Source: Azonexus sp.
GTDB taxonomy: Bacteria; Pseudomonadota; Gammaproteobacteria; Burkholderiales; Rhodocyclaceae
Length of the DNA stretch: 64,000 bases
Reading direction: 5' to 3'
NCBI GenBank assembly: GCA_030691385.1
Contig: JAUYEI010000018.1
Coordinates: 1-64,000, forward strand
In this document: positions 9,180 to 17,550 of the stretch, in pieces
Layout: each line of letters starts with the position of its first letter
Position numbering within the stretch: the first letter of the stretch is position 1
Notes under the pieces: model-generated
Databases searched by the model: none
The model's input: the letters and a program-made list of their open reading frames with translations, nothing else
What the model was told of the DNA's origin: nothing
Translations under genes and position numbers: made by a program

Positions 9180-10317
9180 ATCGCTTGTTGAACAGATTCA
9201 CATCCTGATCATCGGCGCCGGCCCGGTCGGCCTGACGCTGCACCTGGCGCTCGCCGCCGGTGGCCAGAAATCGCTGCTGCTGGATCGTCGCCCGCTGCAA
9301 GACCAACAAGGCGACCCGCGCGCCCTCGCCCTGTCGCACGGCGCCCGCCAGTTGCTCGAACAGATCAATAGCTGGCCGGCGCGGGCCGCGACACCGATCG
9401 AAACCATCCACATCTCGCAAAAGGACGGCTTCGGCCGCACCCTGATCGATCACCAGGAATACGACCTGCCCGCCCTCGGCTACGTCGTCCGCTACCGCGA
9501 TCTGGCCGGTGCGCTGGCCGCCAATCTGGCCACCGACGCCGTGCTGGCCGAGGCTGAAATCCTCGACATCACGCCGGACGACGACGGCGTCACGGTATCG
9601 CTGCGCCATGCCGGCCAGTTGCGCACGATCCGGGCAAAACTTCTCGTTCACGCCGAAGGCACGCCCGGCGACGACCCGGCCGTCAAAGTCAGCGACTACG
9701 CCCAGCACGCCGTGATCTGCGAAGTCACGCCGACGCCCGGCCACAACAAACGCGCCTGGGAACGCTTCACCCCCGACGGTCCGCTCGCCCTGCTCCCGCT
9801 CGGCGACGAATTTTCCATCGTCTTCACCCTGCCGCCGGCCAAGGCCGATGCCGTCATGGCAATGGACGACGAGGCCTTCATCACCGCCCTGCAACAACAG
9901 TTCGGCCAGCGCATGCGCTTCGCCAAGCCCGGCCAGCGCAGCCGCTTCCCGCTGTTTCTTCGCCTGCGCGACACCCTGGTCAAGGGCAACGAAGTGTGGA
10001 TCGGCAACACCGCGCAGACCCTGCATCCAGTCTCCGGCCAGGGCTTCAACCTGGGCATCCGCGACGCTTGGCAGCTATCTGAAATTTTGCTCAAAAACGG
10101 CGTTGACCGTGGAAGCCTAGAAAACTACGCCGCCAGCCGCAAACTCGACCGCCAGGGCGGCGCTTTCTTCACCGACAAGATCGTCCGCGCCTTCTCGAAC
10201 GATTTCGCCCCACTCAAACTAGCCCGCGGCCTCGGCCTGCTGGCGCTGGACATCTGCCCGCCGGCCCGCCACTTCGTCGCCAAGCGCATGATCTGGGGCG
10301 CCCGCGCCTGGCCTTAG
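9172..10317 (+). CDS. UbiH/UbiF-family FAD-dependent hydroxylase (ubiquinone biosynthesis)
   Basis: A flavoprotein monooxygenase of the UbiH/UbiF/VisC/COQ6 family, which hydroxylates the ring of ubiquinone precursors. The start ATG at 9172 gives 381 residues, beginning MTESLVEQIHILIIGAG; the frame is open upstream but overlaps pepP. The FAD fold GAGPVGLTLHLA is at 17-28 and the second FAD motif GNTAQTLHPVSGQGFNLGIRD near the C-terminus. Its position after pepP favours a UbiH role (C6 hydroxylation), but ring specificity cannot be read from sequence. A weak copy of the ~33-base repeat (10081-10115) encodes NGVDRGS near the C-terminus. Confidence 0.88.
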   Translation: MTESLVEQIHILIIGAGPVGLTLHLALAAGGQKSLLLDRRPLQDQQGDPRALALSHGARQLLEQINSWPARAATPIETIHISQKDGFGRTLIDHQEYDLPALGYVVRYRDLAGALAANLATDAVLAEAEILDITPDDDGVTVSLRHAGQLRTIRAKLLVHAEGTPGDDPAVKVSDYAQHAVICEVTPTPGHNKRAWERFTPDGPLALLPLGDEFSIVFTLPPAKADAVMAMDDEAFITALQQQFGQRMRFAKPGQRSRFPLFLRLRDTLVKGNEVWIGNTAQTLHPVSGQGFNLGIRDAWQLSEILLKNGVDRGSLENYAASRKLDRQGGAFFTDKIVRAFSNDFAPLKLARGLGLLALDICPPARHFVAKRMIWGARAWP

Positions 10318-10327
10318 AAATGAAAAG

Positions 10328-10337
10328 TTGAGTTTCA
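10328..10337 (+). repeat. 10-bp direct repeat, left copy (TTGAGTTTCA)
   Basis: The same 10 bases recur at 12268-12277, where they are the first codons of the menA-like gene. The pair brackets the AlbA_2/ATPase gene exactly, as a target duplication or a recombination footprint would. Confidence 0.6.
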
Positions 10338-10339
10338 AG

Positions 10340-12271
10340 ATGACCGCCCAAGAACTACTGGAATGCCTCAACCTGCTCGACGAGAACGAGCAGATCGAGG
10401 CCAAACGCGCCTCGGAGGCTGGCAAGTCCGTCCTGGAGAGCATTTGCGCCTTTGCCAACGAGCCGGGCCTGGGCGGTGGCTGGATTGCATTGGGCATCGT
10501 GCGCGAGGAAATGGCACTCTTTCCGGCCTATGAGGTCGAGGGTATTGTCCATCCCGACAAGATCAGCAGCGATATTGCCAGCCAGTGCCGCGACAGTTTC
10601 AGCACCCCGCTGCGGGTCGACATTTCGACGGAAAACCTCGACGGAAAGAACGTCGTGGTGGTTTTTGTGCCCGAGGCTCAGCCTCAGGACAAGCCTATTT
10701 TCTTCAAGTCGCAAGGTTTGCCACGAGGCGCTTACCGACGAATCGGTAGCACCGATCAACGCTGTACCGAGGACGATCTGGCGATCTTCTACCAAGGACG
10801 TCAGCAGGAGAGTTTCGATGCTGGGATCGTCGCTGATTCCGCGCTTGACGATCTTTCACCGGAGGCCATTGCGGACTACCGGAAATCCCTCGCTGAGGCC
10901 AATCCGGATGCGGAAGCGCTACGTTGGTCTGACGAAGATCTGTTTCAGGCCTTGGGCTGTATTCGGCGCAACCAAAAAGACGAATGGCAGCCGACGGTCG
11001 CCGGGCTAATCCTGTTCGGCAAGCCTTCGGCCCTGCGCCGTTGTTTCCCGATGACTCGCGTCGATTACATCCGCGTACCAGGCCGTGAATGGGTGCCAGA
11101 TCCTGACCGCCGCTTTGACACCGTTGAACTGCGCGATCCGCTTTTCCGCCTGATTCGCCGCGCCCAGGCGGCCGTACTCGATGATTTGCCGAAGAGCTTC
11201 GGCCTCGATGAGGGCGAACTTCAACGGCAAGACAAACCGGTGATTCCCCTGCGAGTCATTCGCGAGGCACTGGTTAACGCGTTGATGCACCGCAGCTATC
11301 GTAGCCACAGCCCGGTGCAGATCATCCGTTACGCCAACCGGCTGGAAATCCGCAATCCGGGCTTTTCGCTCAAATCGCCGGAACATCTGGGCGAACCCGG
11401 TTCGCAGCCGCGCAACCCAAAAATTGCCGCGGTTTTGCACGAAACCCGCTTTGCCGAAACGAAGGGCAGTGGCATTCGTGTGATGCGCGAGAGCATGGAA
11501 CAGGCGGGGCTGACGCCGCCTTTGTTTGAGTCCGACCGTGGCAACGACCAGTTCGTTGCCCGGTATTTCTTCCACCATTTCCTTGGCGAAGAGGACATCG
11601 CCTGGCTGGCCCGCTTCCGCGATTTGCACCTCTCTGACGAGGAGGCCAAGGCGCTGATCGTCGTGCGCGAGGCTGGCGCCATCGACAATGCAACCTACCG
11701 CGAACTGAACAAGGTCGATACGCTTGCTGCCAGCCAAGCCCTACGCCGATTGCGTGATGCTGGACTACTGACCCAAAAAGGACGCGGGTCGGCCACCTAC
11801 TACATCCCGACCGGAAAACTGGCCGCTGAAGACAACAATCTGTCCGGAAAACCCGCCCCGTTATCTAGCAAGCCCCCTGCCTTATCTAGCAACCCTTCCC
11901 TCTTATCTAGCAACCTCTCTCCCTTACCTAGCAACCCCCACACCGTGCGGGATACGCCAACGGGCTTAGCCGGCAAGTTCGATGAAGACTTAGTCCGCCC
12001 CCTTCTGGATTCCCTGCCAGGCTCTCTGGCGGCAAGACTTGGCGCGATCGGCAAACGCCACCCCCCCGAAGAAATACGCAGCCTGGTCGTGGACTTATGC
12101 ACCCTGCGAGAGTGGCGCGTGGAAGAACTTTCTGCCCTACTGCGCCGCAACCCAGAAGTTGTACGCCAGAGCTACCTGCGCCCCCTAATGCGTGACGGCC
12201 TGCTAACCATGACCAAACCTCTGGAGCCAAACAATCCTCAGCAGGCTTACCGAGCGCTCGAAAGAAATTGA
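10340..12271 (+). CDS. AlbA_2 (Schlafen-type) / RecG-like ATPase-domain regulator
   Basis: A 643-residue protein; the start taken is ATG 10340, with an in-frame TTG at 10328 as the alternative. The N-terminal ~135 residues are a Schlafen AlbA_2 putative DNA-binding domain (IEAKRAS, ESICAFANEPGLGGGWIALGI). In the middle lies the GHKL-type ATPase segment seen in 'ATP-dependent DNA helicase-related' proteins (REALVNALMHRSYR, ETKGSGIRVMRESME). Winged-helix-like segments follow at about 455-495 and at the C-terminus. Between them is a linker of five seven-residue repeats (LSSNPSL type). It lies between the ubi hydroxylase and a prenyltransferase with no mobility gene. Function unknown; regulatory or defence roles have been proposed for relatives. 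Confidence 0.8.
   Translation: MTAQELLECLNLLDENEQIEAKRASEAGKSVLESICAFANEPGLGGGWIALGIVREEMALFPAYEVEGIVHPDKISSDIASQCRDSFSTPLRVDISTENLDGKNVVVVFVPEAQPQDKPIFFKSQGLPRGAYRRIGSTDQRCTEDDLAIFYQGRQQESFDAGIVADSALDDLSPEAIADYRKSLAEANPDAEALRWSDEDLFQALGCIRRNQKDEWQPTVAGLILFGKPSALRRCFPMTRVDYIRVPGREWVPDPDRRFDTVELRDPLFRLIRRAQAAVLDDLPKSFGLDEGELQRQDKPVIPLRVIREALVNALMHRSYRSHSPVQIIRYANRLEIRNPGFSLKSPEHLGEPGSQPRNPKIAAVLHETRFAETKGSGIRVMRESMEQAGLTPPLFESDRGNDQFVARYFFHHFLGEEDIAWLARFRDLHLSDEEAKALIVVREAGAIDNATYRELNKVDTLAASQALRRLRDAGLLTQKGRGSATYYIPTGKLAAEDNNLSGKPAPLSSKPPALSSNPSLLSSNLSPLPSNPHTVRDTPTGLAGKFDEDLVRPLLDSLPGSLAARLGAIGKRHPPEEIRSLVVDLCTLREWRVEELSALLRRNPEVVRQSYLRPLMRDGLLTMTKPLEPNNPQQAYRALERN
11840..11944 (+). repeat. 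Five tandem 21-bp repeats inside the AlbA_2/ATPase gene
   Basis: Five in-frame 21-base units encode LSGKPAP, LSSKPPA, LSSNPSL, LSSNLSP and LPSNPHT. The middle units share TTATCTAGCAA almost exactly. They form a flexible linker between the ATPase/winged-helix part and the C-terminal helix bundle. Copy number probably varies between strains. Confidence 0.85.
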
Positions 12272-13155
12272 GTTTCATACCGCCTTCCCGCCTACAAGCC
12301 TGGTTCCTCGCCTGCCGCCCGAAAACGCTGTCCGTCTCGCTGTCGCCGGTACTCGTCGGCACGGCCGTCGCCTGGCACGGCAGCGGCACCCTGCTCTGGC
12401 TGCCGCTACTCGCCGCCACGCTCGGCGCTGCCTTCATCCAGATCGGCACCAACCTGTTCAACGACGTCGGCGATTTCCTGCGCGGCACCGACACGCCGGG
12501 CCGCCTCGGCCCCAAACGCGCCACGGCCGAAGGCTGGCTGACGCCGGGCAAGGTCAAGACCGGCGCCTGGCTCAGTTTCGCCCTGGCCTTCCTGTGCGGC
12601 ACCTACCTCGCCTGGCATGGCGGCTGGCCCATTGTCGCCATCGGCCTCGCCTCGCTGGCCGCTGGCTGGGCCTATACCGGCGGGCCGAAACCGATTGCCT
12701 ACGGCCCGCTCGGCGAAGTTTTCGTCTTCATTTTCTTCGGCCTGGTTGCCGTTGGCGGCAGCTATTACCTGCAGACCGCCGGCCTGACAGCAATGGCTCT
12801 GATCGCAGCCGCACTGGTCGGCATTCACGCTGCCGCGGTGATCACCGTCAACAATTACCGCGACCTCGACGGCGATGCCAAAAGCGGCAAAAACACGCTG
12901 GCCGTCCGCCTTGGCCGGCCGCTGACGCGCCGCCTCTACGCCGCCGAAATGCTCGCGCCCTATGCCTTGCTGCCGCTGCTCGCCGGGCTCGGCTGGCCGG
13001 GCACCCTGCCGCTGCTGTCGCTACCGCTCGCTGTCAAATTGATCCGCCGCTTCCACCAAGAGGCCCCCGGCCCGGTGTTCAACAGCATCCTCGCCGCCAC
13101 CGCCGGATTGCAACTTGTCTTCGCCTTGCTGCTAACCCTCGCCTTTACAATTTGA
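12268..13155 (+). CDS. menA: UbiA-family prenyltransferase, MenA-like
   Basis: An integral membrane prenyltransferase of 295 residues with about eight hydrophobic segments. The first Asp-rich site NLFNDVGDFLRGTD is followed by the MenA-like RLGPKRA, and the second site by NNYRDLDGDAKSGK. The start LQAWFLACRPKTL closely resembles 1,4-dihydroxy-2-naphthoate polyprenyltransferase (menaquinone synthesis). The start codon is TTG at 12268, overlapping the stop of the upstream gene by four bases; its first ten bases are the direct repeat also found at 10328. Whether the cell makes menaquinone cannot be told from this window. Confidence 0.8.
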   Translation: MSFIPPSRLQAWFLACRPKTLSVSLSPVLVGTAVAWHGSGTLLWLPLLAATLGAAFIQIGTNLFNDVGDFLRGTDTPGRLGPKRATAEGWLTPGKVKTGAWLSFALAFLCGTYLAWHGGWPIVAIGLASLAAGWAYTGGPKPIAYGPLGEVFVFIFFGLVAVGGSYYLQTAGLTAMALIAAALVGIHAAAVITVNNYRDLDGDAKSGKNTLAVRLGRPLTRRLYAAEMLAPYALLPLLAGLGWPGTLPLLSLPLAVKLIRRFHQEAPGPVFNSILAATAGLQLVFALLLTLAFTI

Positions 13156-13224
13156 CTATTTTTTAAGCGCCGACTCAGGTAAAATTCCCGGCTTCCCGAG
13201 ATTTACCCGAGCCTTCGTACGCCC

Positions 13225-14241
13225 ATGGAATTTGCCGGTTTTCAGCTTCGCAACAATCTGTTCGTCGCCCCCATGGCTGGCGTGACGGATCGTCCTTTCC
13301 GCCAGCTTTGCAAGAAAATGGGCGCCGGACTGGCTGTTTCGGAAATGGTCACCTCCAACTCCCTGCTCTACGGCAGCGCCAAGACGCTGCGCCGGGCCAA
13401 TCACGAAGGTGAAGTGGCGCCGATCTCGGTGCAGATCGCCGGGGCCGATCCCAAAATGATGGCCGAAGCGGCCAAGCACAACGTCGACAACGGCGCCCAG
13501 ATCATCGACATCAACATGGGTTGCCCGGCCAAGAAGGTGTGCAACGTGATGGCCGGCTCGGCGCTGATGCAGGACGAAGAGCAGGTCGGCCGCATTCTCG
13601 ATGCCGTCGTCGCCGCTGTCCCGAACACCCCGGTCACCCTCAAGTTCCGAACCGGCTGGAACATCGCCAACAAGAACGCGCCGACCATCGCCCGCATCGC
13701 CGAATCGGCCGGCATCCGTGCCGTCGCCATTCACGGCCGGACGCGTTGCCAGCAATACACCGGCGAGGCCGAGTACGACACCATCGCCCTGGTCAAGACG
13801 CTGATCCGCATTCCGGTCATCGCCAACGGCGACATCACGACGCCGGAAAAGGCCAAGTACGTTCTCGACGTCACCGGCGCCGACGGCATCATGATCGGCC
13901 GCGCCGCCCAGGGCCGCCCCTGGCTGTTCCGCGAGATCGAACACTATCTGAAAACCGGCGAGCATCTGCCGCCGGCCAGGGTCACCGAGATCCACGGCAT
14001 CCTGCTGGCGCACCTCGAAGACCTTTACGTTTTCTATGGCCCGGAAACGGGGTTCAAGGTCGCCCGCAAGCACATCTCCTGGTACACCAAGGGATTGGTT
14101 GGCTCGGCGGCCTTCCGTAAGGAAATGAACGTCCTGCCCAGCATCGAACAACAGATGCAGGCAGTGAACGCGTTTTTCATCCGCCAGGCGGAAGAAAACG
14201 ACACCTTAAAATATAACGAAGAGGAGGCGTTGGCAGCATGA
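13225..14241 (+). CDS. dusB: tRNA-dihydrouridine synthase B
   Basis: A flavoenzyme that reduces specific tRNA D-loop uridines to dihydrouridine. The 338-residue protein shows the FMN-binding start APMAGVTDRPFRQLC, the catalytic cysteine in NMGCPAKKVC, and MIGRAAQGRPWLF near the end of the barrel. It overlaps fis by four bases (ATGA), the classical dusB-fis arrangement in which dusB carries the promoter and fis the growth-phase regulator. A TAAAAT box lies 40 bases upstream, but the matching -35 TTGACT is 22 bases away, too far to call a promoter with confidence. Confidence 0.95.
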   Translation: MEFAGFQLRNNLFVAPMAGVTDRPFRQLCKKMGAGLAVSEMVTSNSLLYGSAKTLRRANHEGEVAPISVQIAGADPKMMAEAAKHNVDNGAQIIDINMGCPAKKVCNVMAGSALMQDEEQVGRILDAVVAAVPNTPVTLKFRTGWNIANKNAPTIARIAESAGIRAVAIHGRTRCQQYTGEAEYDTIALVKTLIRIPVIANGDITTPEKAKYVLDVTGADGIMIGRAAQGRPWLFREIEHYLKTGEHLPPARVTEIHGILLAHLEDLYVFYGPETGFKVARKHISWYTKGLVGSAAFRKEMNVLPSIEQQMQAVNAFFIRQAEENDTLKYNEEEALAA

Positions 14242-14471
14242 GCCAACATGATTTGGGGAGGTGCGTGATCAACGCACTGGAACAATATTTCCGCGACCTG
14301 GATGGGGAAAAACCGGGCGCAATCTATGACATGGTTTTGAAGAGCGTTGAAAAACCGATGCTCGAAGTGGTACTCGCCAAGGCCGGCACCAACCAGACGC
14401 TGGCGGCGGAGATGCTCGGCATCAACCGCAACACGCTGCGCAAGAAACTGACTGAGCATCAACTGCTGTAA
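14238..14471 (+). CDS. fis: Nucleoid-associated regulator Fis
   Basis: A 77-residue Fis, shorter than the 98 residues of E. coli and typical of betaproteobacteria. The C-terminal helix-turn-helix is intact ([20 protein letters not shown]). It acts as a dimeric DNA-bending protein controlling rRNA, recombination and growth-phase genes. It is translationally coupled to dusB and followed by an 86-base AT-richer spacer before purH. Confidence 0.95.
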   Translation: MSQHDLGRCVINALEQYFRDLDGEKPGAIYDMVLKSVEKPMLEVVLAKAGTNQTLAAEMLGINRNTLRKKLTEHQLL

Positions 14472-14557
14472 GGCGTTATCGGGGATCAGGGATTGGTAAT
14501 TGGGAATCCCTCCCCACCGCCCACTTCCTAATAACCCATCACCAATCACGCCTCACC

Positions 14558-16162
14558 ATGACAATCAAACAAGCACTGATTTCCGTTTCCGACAAAACCG
14601 GCGTTCTCGAATTCGCCCAGGGCCTTGCCGCCCAGGGCGTCAAGCTGCTGTCCACCGGCGGCACCGCCAAGATGCTGCGTGATGCCGGCCTCGCCGTCAC
14701 CGAAATCGGCGACTACACCGGTTTCCCGGAAATGCTCGATGGCCGCGTCAAGACCCTGCACCCGAAGGTGCATGGCGGCATCCTGGCCCGGCGCGATCTG
14801 CCGGAACATCTGGCAACGATTGAAGCGCACGGCATTCCGACCATCGATCTGGTTTGCGTCAACCTCTATCCCTTCGCCACAACCATCGCCAAGGCCGGCG
14901 TGACGCTGGAAGACGCCATCGAGAACATCGACATCGGTGGTCCGGCCATGGTCCGTTCCTCGGCCAAGAACTACGCCGGCGTTGCCATCGTCACCGATCC
15001 GGAAGACTACGCCCCGCTGCTTGATGAAATGAAGGCCAATGGCGGCACCCTGCAACTGGCGACCCGTTTCGGCCTGGCCAAGAAGGCCTTCACGCACACC
15101 GCCCGCTACGACAGCATGATCGCCAACTGGCTGACCGGACTCGACGACGGCGCCGCAGCTACGTCACTGTCCAAGCCGGCCGAAGCCGCGCCGCTCCCGG
15201 CCATCTTCCCGGCCAGGCTGCAACTGGCCTTCGACCGCAGCGAAATCCTGCGCTACGGCGAGAACTCGCACCAGAGCGCCGCTTTCTACCGCGAAACCAA
15301 CCCGGTCGCCGGCAGCATCGCCGCCTACACCCAGTTGCAGGGCAAGGAACTGTCCTACAACAACATCGCCGACTCCGATGCCGCCTGGGAGTGCGTCAAG
15401 TCCTTCGATGCCCCGGCCTGCGTCATCGTCAAGCACGCCAACCCGTGCGGCGTGGCCATAGCCGGCACCTTGCTTTCTGCCTACGAAAAATCCTTCAAGA
15501 CCGATTCGACCTCGGCCTTCGGTGGCATCATCGCCTTCAACGGTGAAGTCGGCCTCGACGTGGTCAACGCCATGAACGAGCGCAAGCACTTCGTCGAAGT
15601 GCTGATCGCCCCGTCCTTCACGGCTGAAGCCAAGGCCGCGCTGGCCGGCAAGACCAACCTGCGCGTCCTCGTCGTGCCGATTTCCCGCGTGCTGAATACG
15701 CTCGAATACAAGCGCGTCGGCGGCGGCCTGCTGGTCCAGACGCCGGACAACTTCACGGCCCAGGCTTCCGGCCTGAAGATCGTCACCAAGGCTCAGCCGA
15801 CCGCCCAGCAGATCGAAGACCTGCTCTTCGCCGAGCGCGTCGCCAAGTTCGTCAAGTCCAACGCCATCGTCTTCTGCGGCAACGGCATGACGCTCGGCGT
15901 CGGGGCAGGACAGATGAGCCGCGTCGATTCGACCAAGATCGCCAGCATCAAGGCCCAGCACGCCGGCCTCGACCTCAACGGTTCGGTCGTCGCCTCGGAT
16001 GCCTTCTTCCCGTTCCGTGATGGCGTCGAGGTGCTGGCTGCGGCCGGCGCCAAGGCTGTCATCCAGCCGGGTGGTTCGATGCGCGACGAGGAAGTCATCG
16101 CCGCCGCGGACGAGCATGGCTTGGCCATGGTGTTCACCGGCGCTCGCCACTTCCGCCACTGA
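14558..16162 (+). CDS. purH: Bifunctional AICAR formyltransferase / IMP cyclohydrolase
   Basis: PurH carries out the last two steps of IMP synthesis. Of the 534 residues, the first ~140 form the MGS-like cyclohydrolase domain ([28 protein letters not shown]). The rest is the formyltransferase domain ([26 protein letters not shown], and [11 protein letters not shown] near the end). The length is usual. purD follows after a 98-base TAGT-rich spacer, giving the common dusB-fis-purH-purD order. Confidence 0.97.
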   Translation: MTIKQALISVSDKTGVLEFAQGLAAQGVKLLSTGGTAKMLRDAGLAVTEIGDYTGFPEMLDGRVKTLHPKVHGGILARRDLPEHLATIEAHGIPTIDLVCVNLYPFATTIAKAGVTLEDAIENIDIGGPAMVRSSAKNYAGVAIVTDPEDYAPLLDEMKANGGTLQLATRFGLAKKAFTHTARYDSMIANWLTGLDDGAAATSLSKPAEAAPLPAIFPARLQLAFDRSEILRYGENSHQSAAFYRETNPVAGSIAAYTQLQGKELSYNNIADSDAAWECVKSFDAPACVIVKHANPCGVAIAGTLLSAYEKSFKTDSTSAFGGIIAFNGEVGLDVVNAMNERKHFVEVLIAPSFTAEAKAALAGKTNLRVLVVPISRVLNTLEYKRVGGGLLVQTPDNFTAQASGLKIVTKAQPTAQQIEDLLFAERVAKFVKSNAIVFCGNGMTLGVGAGQMSRVDSTKIASIKAQHAGLDLNGSVVASDAFFPFRDGVEVLAAAGAKAVIQPGGSMRDEEVIAAADEHGLAMVFTGARHFRH

Positions 16163-16260
16163 AAGGCAGTCGGGAGTCGTTAGTAGCGAGTCGCTAGCAA
16201 AACCGCTCATCACAGACCGCTCCCGACTAATAACTTATAACTAGGAACTAGGATCTCCCC
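16163..16260. repeat. TAGT-rich intergenic dyad (purH-purD gap)
   Basis: AGTCGGGAGTCGTTAGTAGC on the left is mirrored by GCTCCCGACTAATAAC on the right. It resembles the spacers behind amgK and hemF in base composition and words. No coding capacity. Confidence 0.5.
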
Positions 16261-17538
16261 ATGAAACTACTGGTAATCGGTTCCGGCGGCCGCGAGCACG
16301 CCATGGCCTGGCGCCTGGCCCAGACCCAAGGCATGCAGAAGGTGTTCGTTGCCCCGGGCAATGCCGGCACGGCACGCGAGCACGAGTTGGAGAACGTGAA
16401 CATCACCGACCCAGAAGCCCTGGCTGATTTCGTCGAGCAGAACAAGGTTCACCTCACCGTCGTCGGCCCGGAAGCACCGCTCGCCGCCGGCGTCGTTAAC
16501 GTCTTCCGGGCCCGTGGCCTGAAAATTTTTGGCCCAACCAAGGAAGCCGCCCAGCTTGAATCCTCCAAGGATTTCGCCAAGCGCTTCATGGCCCGCCACA
16601 ATATTCCAACCGCCGGTTTCGAGACTTTTTCCGATGCCGCCGCCGCGCACGCCTACATCGACAAGCAGGGCGCACCGATCGTCATCAAGGCCGACGGCCT
16701 GGCTGCCGGCAAAGGCGTCGTTGTCGCCATGTCGCTGGAAGAAGCCCACGCTGCCATCGACGACATGCTGTCCGGCAACAAGCTGGGCGATGCCGGCGCC
16801 CGAGTCGTCATCGAGGAATTCCTCGATGGCGAGGAAGCCAGCTTCATTGTCATGGTCGACGGCAAGAACGTGCTCGCCCTGGCCTCCAGCCAGGATCACA
16901 AGCGCATTTTCGACGGCGACCAGGGACCGAACACCGGCGGCATGGGCGCCTATTCGCCGGCCCCGTGCGTCACCCCGGAAGTGCACGCCAAGGCCATGCG
17001 CGAAATCATCCTGCCAACGGTTCGCGGCATGGCGGCCGACGGCATCCCGTTTACCGGCTTCCTCTACGCCGGCCTGATGATCAACAAGGATGGCTCGGTC
17101 AAGACGCTGGAATTCAACTGCCGCATGGGCGACCCGGAAACCCAGCCGATCCTGATGCGCCTGAAGTCCGATTTCGTCGACCTGCTCGAACACGGCATAG
17201 CCGGCACGCTTGATCAGGTCGAAGCCGAGTGGGATCGCCGCATCGCGCTCGGCGTCGTGCTCGCTGCGGCCAACTACCCGGACACTCCGAAGAAAGGCGA
17301 CGTCATTCAAGGCCTGCCGGCCGGCAACAGTTTCAGTGAGGACGCGCACGTCTTCCATGCCGGCACGGCCGAGCTGGATGGCAAGGTGGTTACCAACGGT
17401 GGCCGTGTGCTGTGCGTCACGGCCCTCGGCGAAAACGTCAAGCTGGCCCAGAAGCGGGCCTACGAGACGGCTGTCCAGATTAGCTGGGAAGGCATGCAGT
17501 TCCGCAAGGATATCGGCTACCGGGCCATCTCCCGCTAA
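16261..17538 (+). CDS. purD: Phosphoribosylamine-glycine ligase
   Basis: PurD joins phosphoribosylamine and glycine using ATP, the second step of purine synthesis. The 425-residue ATP-grasp enzyme begins MKLLVIGSGGREHA. It has the ATP-binding KADGLAAGKGV, the signature NTGGMGAYSP, and the metal-binding EFNCRMGDPE. The ATG at 16261 follows a short purine stretch. A diguanylate cyclase gene starts 12 bases after the stop, so it may be co-transcribed. Confidence 0.97.
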   Translation: MKLLVIGSGGREHAMAWRLAQTQGMQKVFVAPGNAGTAREHELENVNITDPEALADFVEQNKVHLTVVGPEAPLAAGVVNVFRARGLKIFGPTKEAAQLESSKDFAKRFMARHNIPTAGFETFSDAAAAHAYIDKQGAPIVIKADGLAAGKGVVVAMSLEEAHAAIDDMLSGNKLGDAGARVVIEEFLDGEEASFIVMVDGKNVLALASSQDHKRIFDGDQGPNTGGMGAYSPAPCVTPEVHAKAMREIILPTVRGMAADGIPFTGFLYAGLMINKDGSVKTLEFNCRMGDPETQPILMRLKSDFVDLLEHGIAGTLDQVEAEWDRRIALGVVLAAANYPDTPKKGDVIQGLPAGNSFSEDAHVFHAGTAELDGKVVTNGGRVLCVTALGENVKLAQKRAYETAVQISWEGMQFRKDIGYRAISR

Positions 17539-17550
17539 GGACTCAGGGCG

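Noticed and set aside
13152-13185. TTGACT ... TAAAAT as a dusB promoter
   Set aside because: The spacer is 22 bases, too long for a sigma-70 promoter.
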